NCBI GenBank assembly: GCA_017459565.1
Contig: JAFUCP010000021.1
Coordinates: 1 to 47,660 of the forward strand
DNA: 47,660 nt
Reading direction: 5' to 3'
From: Clostridia bacterium
GTDB taxonomy: Bacteria > Bacillota > Clostridia > Christensenellales > Aristaeellaceae
Part shown: in pieces, positions 33,685 through 41,624 of the stretch
How the letters are laid out: each line of letters opens with the position of its first letter
Position numbering within the stretch: position 1 is the first letter of the stretch
Notes under the pieces: model-generated
What the model saw: only the letters and a program-made list of their open reading frames with translations
Told to the model about the DNA's origin: nothing
Databases searched by the model: none
Program-made: the position numbers and the translations under genes

Positions 33685-35223
33685 TTGTCAAAAGAGTACG
33701 TGGACATGTCGAAGCCTGTCATAGAGATGCGCAATATCGTCAAGAAGTTTGGCAGCTTTGTGGCAAACGACGGCATCAACCTTACCGTCCACAAGGGTGA
33801 AATCCATGCGATACTTGGCGAAAACGGCGCCGGTAAATCCACGCTGATGAACCAGCTGTACGGCCTGCTCAAGCCCACCTCTGGCGAGATACTGGTCAAC
33901 GGCAAGCCCATCGTCATGAATACGCCCCGCGACGCGATCAGCGCCGGGATCGGCATGGTGCACCAGCACTTCATGCTGGTACAGCCCTTCACCGTGACGG
34001 AGAATATCGTGCTGGGCACCGAGCCGGTCAAGGGCGTTTCGCTGGATATGGCCACCGCCCGCAAAAACGTGGTGGACATTTCCGAGCGCTATGGCCTTTC
34101 CATCGATCCCGACGCGAAGATCGAGGATATTTCCGTGGGTATGCAGCAGCGCGTCGAAATCCTCAAGGCGCTGTATCGGGGCGCGGACATACTGATTCTT
34201 GACGAGCCCACCTCCTCCCTCACGCCCCAGGAGATCGTCGAGCTGATCGGCATCATGCACAAGCTGACGGCGGACGGCAAGAGCATCATCCTCATTACCC
34301 ACAAGCTGAAGGAGATCAAGGAATCCGCCGACTTCTGTACCATCATCCGAATGGGCAAGTACATCCAGACCGTGGATGTGGACAGCGTGGATGAAAACGA
34401 GCTGGCCAGTCTGATGGTGGGCCGCAAGGTCACCTTCAACGTCGACAAGCCCGAGCAGGCTCCCGGCAAGGTCATTCTCGAGGTCAAGGACCTGCACGGC
34501 GTGGATTACCGCGGCGTAGAGATCCTCAAGGGCCTGAACCTTGAGGTTCACGCCGGAGAAATCGTGGGCATTGCCGGAATCGACGGCAACGGCCAAACGG
34601 AGCTGGTGGAGATACTGACCGGTCTGCGCAAGGGAACCCACGGAGAAGCGAAGATCAACGGCGTCAGCATTTTGAACAAGCCCCCCCACTTCGGCTTTGA
34701 CCACGGCGTTTCCAGCATCCCGGCGGACCGCCAGAAGCACGGCCTGGTGCTGGAGTTCCCCATCGAGGACAACCTGATCCTCCAGAATTTTGCCAAGCAG
34801 CCCTTCTCCAAGAGCGGCTTCCTCAAGCGTTCGCCCATCAACTCGCACGCCTCAAGGTCCATTGAGAATTACGATATCCGTCCACGCCAGAGCGAAAAGC
34901 GCCCGGCGGGGACGCTCTCCGGCGGCAACCAGCAGAAGGTCATCATCGCCCGCGAGGTCCAGAACGACAAGGATTTGCTGATCGCCGTCAATCCGACCCG
35001 AGGGCTTGACGTCGGCGCAATCGAGTATGTCCATAAATACATCGTCGAGCAGCGCAACAAGGGCAAGGCTGTGCTGTTGGTATCGTTTGAGCTGGATGAG
35101 ATCATGAGTCTGTCCGACGTGATCGACGTCATTTTCGACGGCAGGATCGTCAGCTCCATTCCTGGCAATCAGGCCACCGAAAACCAACTGGGACTTCTGA
35201 TGGCGGGAGGAAAGAACGCATGA
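33685..35223 (+). CDS. Nucleoside/simple-sugar ABC importer ATPase (NupO/YufO-like)
   Basis: 512 residues with two ABC domains. Domain 1: GENGAGKST, SVGMQQRVEILKALYRG, ILILDEPTSSLTP. Domain 2: GIDGNGQTELVEILTG, LSGGNQQKVIIAREV, LLIAVNPTRGLDVGA, in which Gln of the usual AQPTRGLD is Asn. Start TTG 33685 because AAGGAGG lies 8 nt upstream. Followed by two permeases with a 4-base overlap. With the BMP protein at 29979 it probably imports nucleosides for salvage. Confidence 0.92.
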   Translation: MSKEYVDMSKPVIEMRNIVKKFGSFVANDGINLTVHKGEIHAILGENGAGKSTLMNQLYGLLKPTSGEILVNGKPIVMNTPRDAISAGIGMVHQHFMLVQPFTVTENIVLGTEPVKGVSLDMATARKNVVDISERYGLSIDPDAKIEDISVGMQQRVEILKALYRGADILILDEPTSSLTPQEIVELIGIMHKLTADGKSIILITHKLKEIKESADFCTIIRMGKYIQTVDVDSVDENELASLMVGRKVTFNVDKPEQAPGKVILEVKDLHGVDYRGVEILKGLNLEVHAGEIVGIAGIDGNGQTELVEILTGLRKGTHGEAKINGVSILNKPPHFGFDHGVSSIPADRQKHGLVLEFPIEDNLILQNFAKQPFSKSGFLKRSPINSHASRSIENYDIRPRQSEKRPAGTLSGGNQQKVIIAREVQNDKDLLIAVNPTRGLDVGAIEYVHKYIVEQRNKGKAVLLVSFELDEIMSLSDVIDVIFDGRIVSSIPGNQATENQLGLLMAGGKNA

Positions 35224-36332
35224 AAAAGAAGAGCTTTCTGGATTTCGTATCGGAAAACCGCTTTATCCACATCATCCTGTCCATCATTCTCGGTCTGGTG
35301 GTCGGCGCGCTGTTCCTGGTTATCATGGGACTGCGCGTGGATGCGGTCTATGGCAAGCTGATTGAGAGCGTCTCCAGCATAAAGGGCCTCTCCAACGTCA
35401 TCGTTTATGCCATCCCCTACATCGTCGCGGGTCTTTCCGTGGCCTTCTCGTTCAGAACCGGCGTATTCAACATCGGCGCAGAAGGTCAGTTTGTGATGGG
35501 CACAATGGGCGCCGCGGTGGTCGGCATACTGCTGCCGGACCTGCCCAGCGTGATCCTGGTGCCCCTGTGCTTCCTGGCGGCCATGGTCGTCGGAGCCGCG
35601 TGGGGCATCATCGTGGGCATCCTCAAGACCAAGCGAGGCATCAACGAGGTGCTGAGCATGATCATGTTCAACTGGATCGCCTTTTACCTTTCGAACTTCA
35701 TCGCGGGGCTGCCCGCCATCAAGAACGAGGGCAATGCCGAAGCGACCAAGAACATTGCCGACAACGCCATCATCCGCTTCCCCAAGGAAATGACCCAGGC
35801 GCTGGGCGTGGACAAGACCTTCAACTGGGGCTTCATACTGGCGCTGGCGCTGGCCATCATCGTGTGGCTGATCATCGAAAAGACGACCCTGGGCTATGAA
35901 CTCAAGGCCGTGGGCTACAACAAATACGCCGCGGAGTACGGCGGCATCAATGTCGACCGCTCCATCCTCACGGCGCTGGCTATTTCCGGCGCGCTGGCCG
36001 GCCTGGCCGGGGCGCTGCACCTGATGGGACGTTCCACCCGAATTCCCATCTTCCCGGCCCAGGAGGGCTTCGGCTTTGCCGGTATCGTCGTGGCGCTGAT
36101 CGGATGCTCCAATCCCTTCGGAGTCTACATCGCCGGCCTTTTCTACGGCGCGCTGATGTACGGCGGCACGAGACTGACGCTGGTGGGCGCATCTTCCCAG
36201 CTGATCAACGTCATCGTGGGCACCGTGGTGTTCTTCATCGCCATTTCGGTGATCTTCAGCAATCTGAAGTATCTCAGGCGCAAGCCGCAGTCCGCCGACA
36301 AAACGACCGACGCGACCGGAAAGAAAGGGTGA
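35220..36332 (+). CDS. Nucleoside-type ABC permease 1 (NupP/YufP-like)
   Basis: 370 residues, about ten membrane helices. Contains GVFNIGAEGQFVMGTMGAA and RGINEVLSMIMFNWIAFYL, the family marks of the BMP-linked permeases, and a cytoplasmic KTTLGYELKAVGYNKYAAEYGGI loop segment that meets the ATPase. ATG 35220 overlaps the ATPase stop codon (ATGA), so the genes are coupled. Acts as a heterodimer with the following permease. Confidence 0.92.
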   Translation: MKKKSFLDFVSENRFIHIILSIILGLVVGALFLVIMGLRVDAVYGKLIESVSSIKGLSNVIVYAIPYIVAGLSVAFSFRTGVFNIGAEGQFVMGTMGAAVVGILLPDLPSVILVPLCFLAAMVVGAAWGIIVGILKTKRGINEVLSMIMFNWIAFYLSNFIAGLPAIKNEGNAEATKNIADNAIIRFPKEMTQALGVDKTFNWGFILALALAIIVWLIIEKTTLGYELKAVGYNKYAAEYGGINVDRSILTALAISGALAGLAGALHLMGRSTRIPIFPAQEGFGFAGIVVALIGCSNPFGVYIAGLFYGALMYGGTRLTLVGASSQLINVIVGTVVFFIAISVIFSNLKYLRRKPQSADKTTDATGKKG

Positions 36333-36339
36333 GTGAGCT

Positions 36340-37281
36340 ATGACAGGAATCATCAACAGTCTGGGAATTCTACTCTATGCCACGCTGGTCTATACACCGC
36401 CCCTTCTCTATGCAGCGTTGGGCTCCTGCTTTTCTGAGGTCTCAGGCGTGGTCAACATCGGCATCGAAGGCATGATGACGGTGGGCGCCTTCACCGGCGC
36501 GACCGTGGCCTTCTTCACCGGCAATCCCTGGATCGGCTTTTTGTGCGCGGGTCTGGCGGGTATGCTGTTCGGGCTTTTGCACGCCATCGCCACCGTGAAA
36601 CTGGGTGCGGATCAGACCATCGCCGGCACAGCCATCAACATGCTGGGCCCCGGCGTCGCCATCATGATCGCCATGGTGCTGTTCAACTCTACCGACACCG
36701 AACCGCTGCTGAACGCCAAGCTTCCCCGGCTTTTCACCACGGTTTTTGACAAGAACACGGTGCTGGGCCGCTTCCTCGACAATGTGTTTGCCCAATACGC
36801 CTCAACGTATCTGGTGTTCTTTGTCGTCATACTGGTTTGGTTCATATTCTACAAAACCCGCTTCGGCCTGCGCCTGCGCGCCTGCGGCGAGCATCCCAAG
36901 GCCTGCGAGACACTGGGCATCAACGTCATTCGGACCCGCTTTATCTGCGTCTGCATCTCTGGCTTGCTCGCCGGATTGGGCGGCGCGTGCGTGACGATGG
37001 CCATATCCAACCAGTTCCGCCCGATCTCCATCGTCGGCCAGGGCTTCATCGCCATCGCCGCGGTCATATTCGGCAAATTCAAGCCCCAGGGCGCGTTGCT
37101 GGGCTGCCTTCTGTTCGGCTTCTGCTCCGGCCTGAAGGTCGTTCTCGGCGACTCCTCCGGCGTAAACATGCAGCTTTTGTCCATGATCCCCTATGTGGTG
37201 ACGGTCATCGTGCTGATTCTCTTCGTCGGCAAATCCCATGTTCCCTCGGCAAACGGCAAGCCCTATGTCAAGGCAAAGTAA
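36340..37281 (+). CDS. Nucleoside-type ABC permease 2 (NupQ/YufQ-like)
   Basis: 313 residues, about nine membrane helices. GVVNIGIEGMMTVGAFTGA, LGADQTIAGTAINMLGPGVA and the cytoplasmic loop RLRACGEHPKACETLGINV are typical of the second permease in this transporter type. Starts 7 bases after permease 1; the AAAGGGTGA upstream serves as binding site. Last gene of the operon, ended by a strong terminator. Confidence 0.92.
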   Translation: MTGIINSLGILLYATLVYTPPLLYAALGSCFSEVSGVVNIGIEGMMTVGAFTGATVAFFTGNPWIGFLCAGLAGMLFGLLHAIATVKLGADQTIAGTAINMLGPGVAIMIAMVLFNSTDTEPLLNAKLPRLFTTVFDKNTVLGRFLDNVFAQYASTYLVFFVVILVWFIFYKTRFGLRLRACGEHPKACETLGINVIRTRFICVCISGLLAGLGGACVTMAISNQFRPISIVGQGFIAIAAVIFGKFKPQGALLGCLLFGFCSGLKVVLGDSSGVNMQLLSMIPYVVTVIVLILFVGKSHVPSANGKPYVKAK

Positions 37282-37296
37282 AACCAGCCGATTTTC

Positions 37297-37328
37297 GGAA
37301 GGCGGACGGTTCCGCCTTCCATTTTTTT
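37297..37328 (+). terminator. Terminator of the nucleoside-type transporter operon
   Basis: GGAAGGCGGA (37297-37306), loop CGGT, TCCGCCTTCC (37311-37320), then A and seven T. Confidence 0.93.
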
Positions 37329-37359
37329 GAATATTTATATGCAAAACGCAAAAAGGTAC

Positions 37360-37388
37360 TTTATTTTCGGCCATTCATGTGCTATAAT
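37360..37388 (+). promoter_or_regulatory. Promoter of mscL
   Basis: TATAAT at 37383-37388 with a weak -35 TTTATT (37360-37365), 17-bp spacer, about 50 bases before the start codon. Confidence 0.6.
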
Positions 37389-37438
37389 AGCAATGCATTT
37401 GGGTAAGCAATCCGATACAAACGAGGGAGGAATTATTC

Positions 37439-37831
37439 ATGGGAAAGCTGATCAGTGAGTTCAAAGAGTTCGCAATGAAGGGCAATGTCGTCGATATGGC
37501 CATCGGCGTTGTCATCGGCGGCGCGTTCGGCGCGATCGTCACCAGCGTCGTGGAAGACCTCATTACCCCGCTCATCGGCTCGATCTTCGGACAGCCTGAT
37601 TTCTCCGGCATCACGCTGGGCCCCATCCAGCTGGGCAATTTCATCAACGCCGTCGTCAATTTCCTGATCATCGCCGTGTGCCTGTTCGCCGTTGTGAAGG
37701 CCATCAACAAGCTGAAGAAGCCCGCCCCCGCCCCCAAGGCCGCGCGCGTGTGCCCCTTCTGCAAGAGCGAAATCGCGGACGACGCGACCCGTTGCCCGCA
37801 CTGCACCTCTGAACTCAAGCTCGCCAAGTAA
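37439..37831 (+). CDS. mscL: Large-conductance mechanosensitive channel with C-terminal zinc ribbon
   Basis: 130 residues. The MscL core (1-about 92) has FKEFAMKGNVVDMAIGVVIGGAFGAIV, the pore helix, and FLIIAVCLFAVVKAINKL, the second helix. Instead of the usual charged helical C-terminus there is a zinc ribbon with Cys105, Cys108, Cys119 and Cys122 (CPFCKSEI...RCPHC). The channel opens under membrane tension to release solutes on hypo-osmotic shock. GGGAGG before ATG 37439. The zinc ribbon could aid subunit assembly or sensing; untested. Confidence 0.95.
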   Translation: MGKLISEFKEFAMKGNVVDMAIGVVIGGAFGAIVTSVVEDLITPLIGSIFGQPDFSGITLGPIQLGNFINAVVNFLIIAVCLFAVVKAINKLKKPAPAPKAARVCPFCKSEIADDATRCPHCTSELKLAK

Positions 37832-37861
37832 TCCGGGCCGGTTCAGCAAATTGACCAATGT

Positions 37862-37894
37862 ATATCGGCGTCGATCTCGCATTGACGCCGATAT
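37862..37894. other. 11-bp inverted repeat between mscL and the kinase gene
   Basis: ATATCGGCGTC (37862-37872) / GACGCCGATAT (37884-37894). The tail TGTGTATATGG is not a T-tract, so termination would be weak; it may be a terminator remnant or an mRNA hairpin. Confidence 0.5.
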
Positions 37895-37917
37895 TGTGTA
37901 TATGGACGGGTAAGACG

Positions 37918-38820
37918 ATGCGACTATCACCGCAGGACAGGCTGAACGTCAAAAAAGCCGCCAGATTCGCCATTGCCGTCAACGCGCTGCAAATCGCGGC
38001 GATGCTGGCGGTGCTGCTCTATGCCCTTTTTCGGTCGAATACCGAAGGGCGTTTTGTGGAAATCGGCGCCATCGCGGGAGCGCTGCTGATCGTCTCCTGG
38101 GGCGCGATACTGGACATACGCGAGGCGCTGAACGCCGACAGGATCGCCGAACAGTCGCAGATGCTGGAGGACGCCTACCGCCAGCTGGAGGACCTGAACG
38201 GCACTCTGCGCCGCCAGCGGCACGATTTCATGAACCACCTGCAGGTAGTGTTCTCCCTGCTTGAGCTGAACGACCCCGATGAAGCCATGAAATACGTGGA
38301 GAGCGTATACGGCGATATCAAAAAGACCGGCAGTGTCTTAAAGACCGCCGTTCCCGCGGTCAACGCCCTGATTGCCGCCAAGCGCCAGGATTGCGAGGAG
38401 CGCGGCATAGCGCTGGATCTGCGCATCGGCTCCGGCTGGCAGGCGCTGCCCCTGCCGGCCTGGGAGATGTGCCGCGTGCTGGGCAACCTGATCGACAACG
38501 CCCGCGACGCACTGCTGGAGGACACCGAAAACGGCGACAAGCGCATCCTGCTGGTCATCGACGAGACCCCGGGGGCCTTCACCTTCCGCGTGGAAAACAA
38601 CGGCCCCGCCATTCCCGCGCACCAGCGGCAGAGCATCTTCCAAATGGGCTTCACCACCAAGAGCGACGGGCACGGCTCCGGGCTGGCGATTGTGCGCCAG
38701 ATCATGAAATCCTGCGGCGGAAGCATCGACGTGGAATCCTCGCCCGAAAGCACAGCCTTCTTCGGCAGCGTGCCCAAGCGCGCCGAGGCCACAACCCCGG
38801 AAGCCGAAAACGAACCGTAG
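37918..38820 (+). CDS. Orphan sensor histidine kinase (DcuS/AgrC/Spo0B-type dimerisation domain)
   Basis: 300 residues. Two hydrophobic helices at about 15-37 and 47-67 with almost no external loop, then a coiled segment and LRRQRHDFMNHLQVVFSLLEL, where His in RHDFMNHLQ is the phospho-acceptor of the SpoOB_a/AgrC-like group; the ATPase domain has LGNLIDNARDALLE and KSDGHGSGLAIVRQI. No response regulator is adjacent. ATG 37918 preferred over 37858, which lies in front of the hairpin and has no binding site. The signal is unknown; the lack of a sensor domain suggests membrane or cytoplasmic input. Confidence 0.82.
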   Translation: MRLSPQDRLNVKKAARFAIAVNALQIAAMLAVLLYALFRSNTEGRFVEIGAIAGALLIVSWGAILDIREALNADRIAEQSQMLEDAYRQLEDLNGTLRRQRHDFMNHLQVVFSLLELNDPDEAMKYVESVYGDIKKTGSVLKTAVPAVNALIAAKRQDCEERGIALDLRIGSGWQALPLPAWEMCRVLGNLIDNARDALLEDTENGDKRILLVIDETPGAFTFRVENNGPAIPAHQRQSIFQMGFTTKSDGHGSGLAIVRQIMKSCGGSIDVESSPESTAFFGSVPKRAEATTPEAENEP

Positions 38821-38860
38821 TCCGTTTTTGCGACAGCAATACAGACTACGGTTCGTTTTA
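38810..38860. terminator. Terminator between the kinase and dus genes
   Basis: A 13-bp perfect stem ACGAACCGTAGTC (38810-38822) / GACTACGGTTCGT (38844-38856), then TTTTA. The left arm includes the last codons and the stop of the kinase gene. The A-rich left side gives a T-tract on the minus strand, so it probably also ends dus. Confidence 0.88.
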
Positions 38861-38878
38861 TGAATTATCCCTGAATGA

Positions 38879-39856
38879 CTATTCATTCTCCCGCGCGAAG
38901 ACGCGCAGTGCCTCCATCACCCGGCTGGCGTCGTCCATGGCGTTGATCTTCTCCCTGAACCGGGACGCGCCCTTCATGCCGTGGACGTACCACGCGATGT
39001 GCTTGCGCATTTCCAGCACGGCCAGCTTTTCACCATACAGCGCCCTCTCCAGCTCATAGTGGCGCAGCGCCATTTCCACGCGCTCACCGTTGGTCGGTTC
39101 CAGCGCGGACTCTCCTTTGATGGCGGCGACAATGTCCCGAAAGACCCAGGGATTTCCCTGGGCGGCCCTGCCCACGATCACGCCGTCGCAGCCCGTTTCC
39201 GCCAGCATACGCACGGCGTCCGCGCCGCAGCGCACATCGCCGTTTCCGAACACCGGTATGGATACCGCTCTCGCCACATCCCCTATGACGCGCCAGTCCG
39301 CCTGGCCGGAATACTGTTGGGCGCGCGTGCGGGCATGGACGGCCACGGCCGAGGCTCCGTTTTCCTCGCAGACGCGGGCGACCTCGACGGCATTGATGTG
39401 CGCCTCGTCCCAGCCGGAACGAATCTTCGCGGTCACGGGCAGGTCGGTTGCGTCCACCAGGGCGCGCACCACCTCACCGATCTTTTTCGGTTCAAGCATC
39501 ATGGCGCTGCCCTCGCCGTTGCCAGTGATCTTCGGGGCAGGACAGCCAAAGTTCAGGTCGAAAAATTGAAAGCCGCGACCCTCAAGCTGTCGCGCCGCCT
39601 CCGCGATACAGGCTGGATCGCTGCCGAAGAGCTGCAAGCCCACGACGCCCTCCCCGGGGAGGCGCTTCAAAAGATCGTTGGCATTTCGGTTTTTGCCGCC
39701 GGAAAACACCCAGCCCTTGGCCGACAGCATTTCGCTGACCGCCCATGCCGCGCCCTGTTCATGGCATAACAGCCGCATGGCCGCGTCCGTGACGCCCGCC
39801 ATCGGCGCAAGTCCTGCGCCGCCCGCGGACAATAAATCGGTGATCTGAAATGGCAT
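38879..39856 (-). CDS. dusB: tRNA-dihydrouridine synthase (DusB type)
   Basis: 325 residues, FMN-binding TIM barrel. LAPMAGVTDAAMRLLCHEQG at the N-terminus, QLFGSDP, DLNFGCPAPKITGNGEGSAM with the catalytic Cys, VTAKIRSGWD, VHARTRAQQYSGQADW and VFGNGDV, GVIVGRAAQGNPWVF. Reduces uridines in the tRNA D-loop. ATG 39856 with GGGAG just upstream; the longer frame to 39949 has no site. Stands alone, convergent with the kinase gene. Confidence 0.95.
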   Translation of the reverse strand: MPFQITDLLSAGGAGLAPMAGVTDAAMRLLCHEQGAAWAVSEMLSAKGWVFSGGKNRNANDLLKRLPGEGVVGLQLFGSDPACIAEAARQLEGRGFQFFDLNFGCPAPKITGNGEGSAMMLEPKKIGEVVRALVDATDLPVTAKIRSGWDEAHINAVEVARVCEENGASAVAVHARTRAQQYSGQADWRVIGDVARAVSIPVFGNGDVRCGADAVRMLAETGCDGVIVGRAAQGNPWVFRDIVAAIKGESALEPTNGERVEMALRHYELERALYGEKLAVLEMRKHIAWYVHGMKGASRFREKINAMDDASRVMEALRVFARENE

Positions 39857-39954
39857 TTTCTCCCTGTCCCCTGTTTTCTGTCTTGCGTCCAGTATACCTT
39901 TTCCGCCTCCGGTTGTCAAACCGAAGTGTTGTTCACACAAATCCGGCAAATGGC

Positions 39955-39984
39955 TTGCAATTCATACATACAATCGTGTATAAT
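39955..39984 (+). promoter_or_regulatory. yqfC-yqfD region promoter, with sigma-E-like -10
   Basis: TTGCAA (39955-39960), 18-bp spacer, TATAAT (39979-39984) form a sigma-A type promoter. Overlapping it, CATACAAT at 39967-39974 is an exact sigma-E -10 (CATACANT); its expected -35 position (around 39946-39952) is only partly matched. yqfC and yqfD belong to the sigma-E regulon in Bacillus. Confidence 0.65.
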
Positions 39985-40078
39985 ATGATAGAAAAGTTTT
40001 GTACCGGCGCGCCGGATGAATCCGCGTCCCGCCGCATAAGGTGATGGCGAAGCCTATTGCCGAAGCGGAGGGATTGAA

Positions 40079-40423
40079 ATGAGATTGTTTGACCGTTCCC
40101 GTCGCGCCCGCGGGGGACGCTTTCCCAAACCCGAAAGACATTCCCCGCGCGTCGCCCCGGCGCTGGAGTGGGCCGAGGACGTCTCCGGCAGGTGCGCCCG
40201 GACCACCGCCATCGGCAACAAGCGGCTGCTCGTGGAGAACCACCGGGGGATACTGGCCTTTTCGGACGACCTCGTCCGGCTGGCCACCGCCGGCGGCGAC
40301 CTTTGCGTGACCGGCCGCCATCTGACGCTGCAGGACGTGCGCCAGGGGGCGCTGATCATCCACGGCAGCATACGTCGGCTGGAGCTGCCCTGCGCGGGGG
40401 GTGACGGGCCGGATGAGGGGTGA
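40079..40423 (+). CDS. yqfC: Sporulation protein YqfC (YabP/YqfC family)
   Basis: 114 residues. The central part ENHRGILAFSDDLVRL...GDLCVTGRHLTLQDVRQGALIIHG carries the family pattern of short beta strands; N-terminus is Arg-rich. Mother-cell sporulation protein of unknown biochemistry. ATG 40079 with GGAGG 7 nt before. Overlaps yqfD by 11 bases, as in the conserved order. Confidence 0.87.
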   Translation: MRLFDRSRRARGGRFPKPERHSPRVAPALEWAEDVSGRCARTTAIGNKRLLVENHRGILAFSDDLVRLATAGGDLCVTGRHLTLQDVRQGALIIHGSIRRLELPCAGGDGPDEG

Positions 40424-41603
40424 CGTCGTCGTCCGGGCGCAATGCCTGATGCCTGAGCGCCTGATCGGGCGCGCCCTTGAGCTGGGGGCACGCTTCGCGC
40501 ACATCAGACGCCCCGATCCCCGCACGCTCATCGTCAGCTGCGACGCGGCCAGCGCGGACACGCTGCTTGCCATCTGTCAGCGCTTTTCCATCCCCGCCAT
40601 GGTTCTCTCCCGCCGGGGCATGAGCGCCGCGATCCAGCGCGCGCGGCGGCGCGCGACGCTGCCCATCGGAATCGCGGTGTTCGCGGCGCTGTGCTGGTTC
40701 TTCCTGGGCCATATCTGGATCGTGGACATCGCCTTTACCGGGCAGAGCGCCGCGCTGGGCGATCGGGAGGCGTTCCGGCGCGACCTTGCGGAGGCGCATC
40801 TCAGCCCCGGCATATCGCGCGGCGTGGACACGGGCCTCATCGCCCAATCCCTCGCAGCCCGTCAGAGCGCGTACAGCTATGTCGGAGCCCATTTGCAGGG
40901 CGTCCGGCTGCTCATCGAAGCCGTTCCGGAGGTTCCCGCGCCGCCTCTGTACGACGTGGAGGCCGCCAGGGACCTGGTTTCGGACCGCGACGGCATCGTG
41001 GTATCGGCCAACGTACGCTCCGGCGCGCTTTGCGTGAAGCCCGGCGACGCTGTAAGGCGCGGCCAGCTGCTGATCCGGGGCGAGGAGAAGGCCGCCGCGG
41101 ACGAGACGCGGCCCATCGCGGCGCTGGGCGAGGTCGTCGTCCGCGCGTGGTACGAGGGCAGCGCCAGCCTGCCGACCCACGCCACGCGCGTGGAATACAC
41201 CGGCCGCGCCGCCGTCTCCAGTGCGCTGTGCCTGTTTTCGTGGCGCTGGCCCATCCTCGTGGCCGAGGGCTTTGACGATATGACCGCGGCGACGGAATAC
41301 CTGCCCGTGGGCGGACTCTATCTGCCGCTGGCCATTCAGAGGACGACCCTTCGGGAGGTGCGGCGACGGCAGGAGGCGCTCAACGCCAATCTGCTTCGCG
41401 CGCAGCTTGCCCGGCTGGCCCTCGCGGACGCGGCGCTGGCCCTTGCCCGCGAAGGGCCAAGGGACTATGAAATTGTCCGCAGCTGGACAGACTATGATTC
41501 CGACGGCGACGCGATGCGCGCCCACGCCGTCTATGAAATACACGCCAACGCCGCCGTGAGCCGGAGTGCGCTGGCGGAGGACGAAAAAGGCACCTACGGT
41601 TGA
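40413..41603 (+). CDS. yqfD: Sporulation protein YqfD
   Basis: 396 residues. N-terminal domain (about 1-85), one membrane helix (LPIGIAVFAALCWFFLGHIW, about 88-110), then an extracytoplasmic domain with an FtsQ/POTRA-like region (VDIAFTGQSAALGDREAFRRDL) and a later segment VSANVRSGALCVKPGDAVRRGQLLI. YqfD acts in the mother cell during spore formation. Start ATG 40413 fits GGGGTGA 8 nt upstream; GTG 40401 is an alternative. Confidence 0.87.
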   Translation: MRGDVVVRAQCLMPERLIGRALELGARFAHIRRPDPRTLIVSCDAASADTLLAICQRFSIPAMVLSRRGMSAAIQRARRRATLPIGIAVFAALCWFFLGHIWIVDIAFTGQSAALGDREAFRRDLAEAHLSPGISRGVDTGLIAQSLAARQSAYSYVGAHLQGVRLLIEAVPEVPAPPLYDVEAARDLVSDRDGIVVSANVRSGALCVKPGDAVRRGQLLIRGEEKAAADETRPIAALGEVVVRAWYEGSASLPTHATRVEYTGRAAVSSALCLFSWRWPILVAEGFDDMTAATEYLPVGGLYLPLAIQRTTLREVRRRQEALNANLLRAQLARLALADAALALAREGPRDYEIVRSWTDYDSDGDAMRAHAVYEIHANAAVSRSALAEDEKGTYG

Positions 41604-41624
41604 GATTACAGGGAGGCTGTGAGT

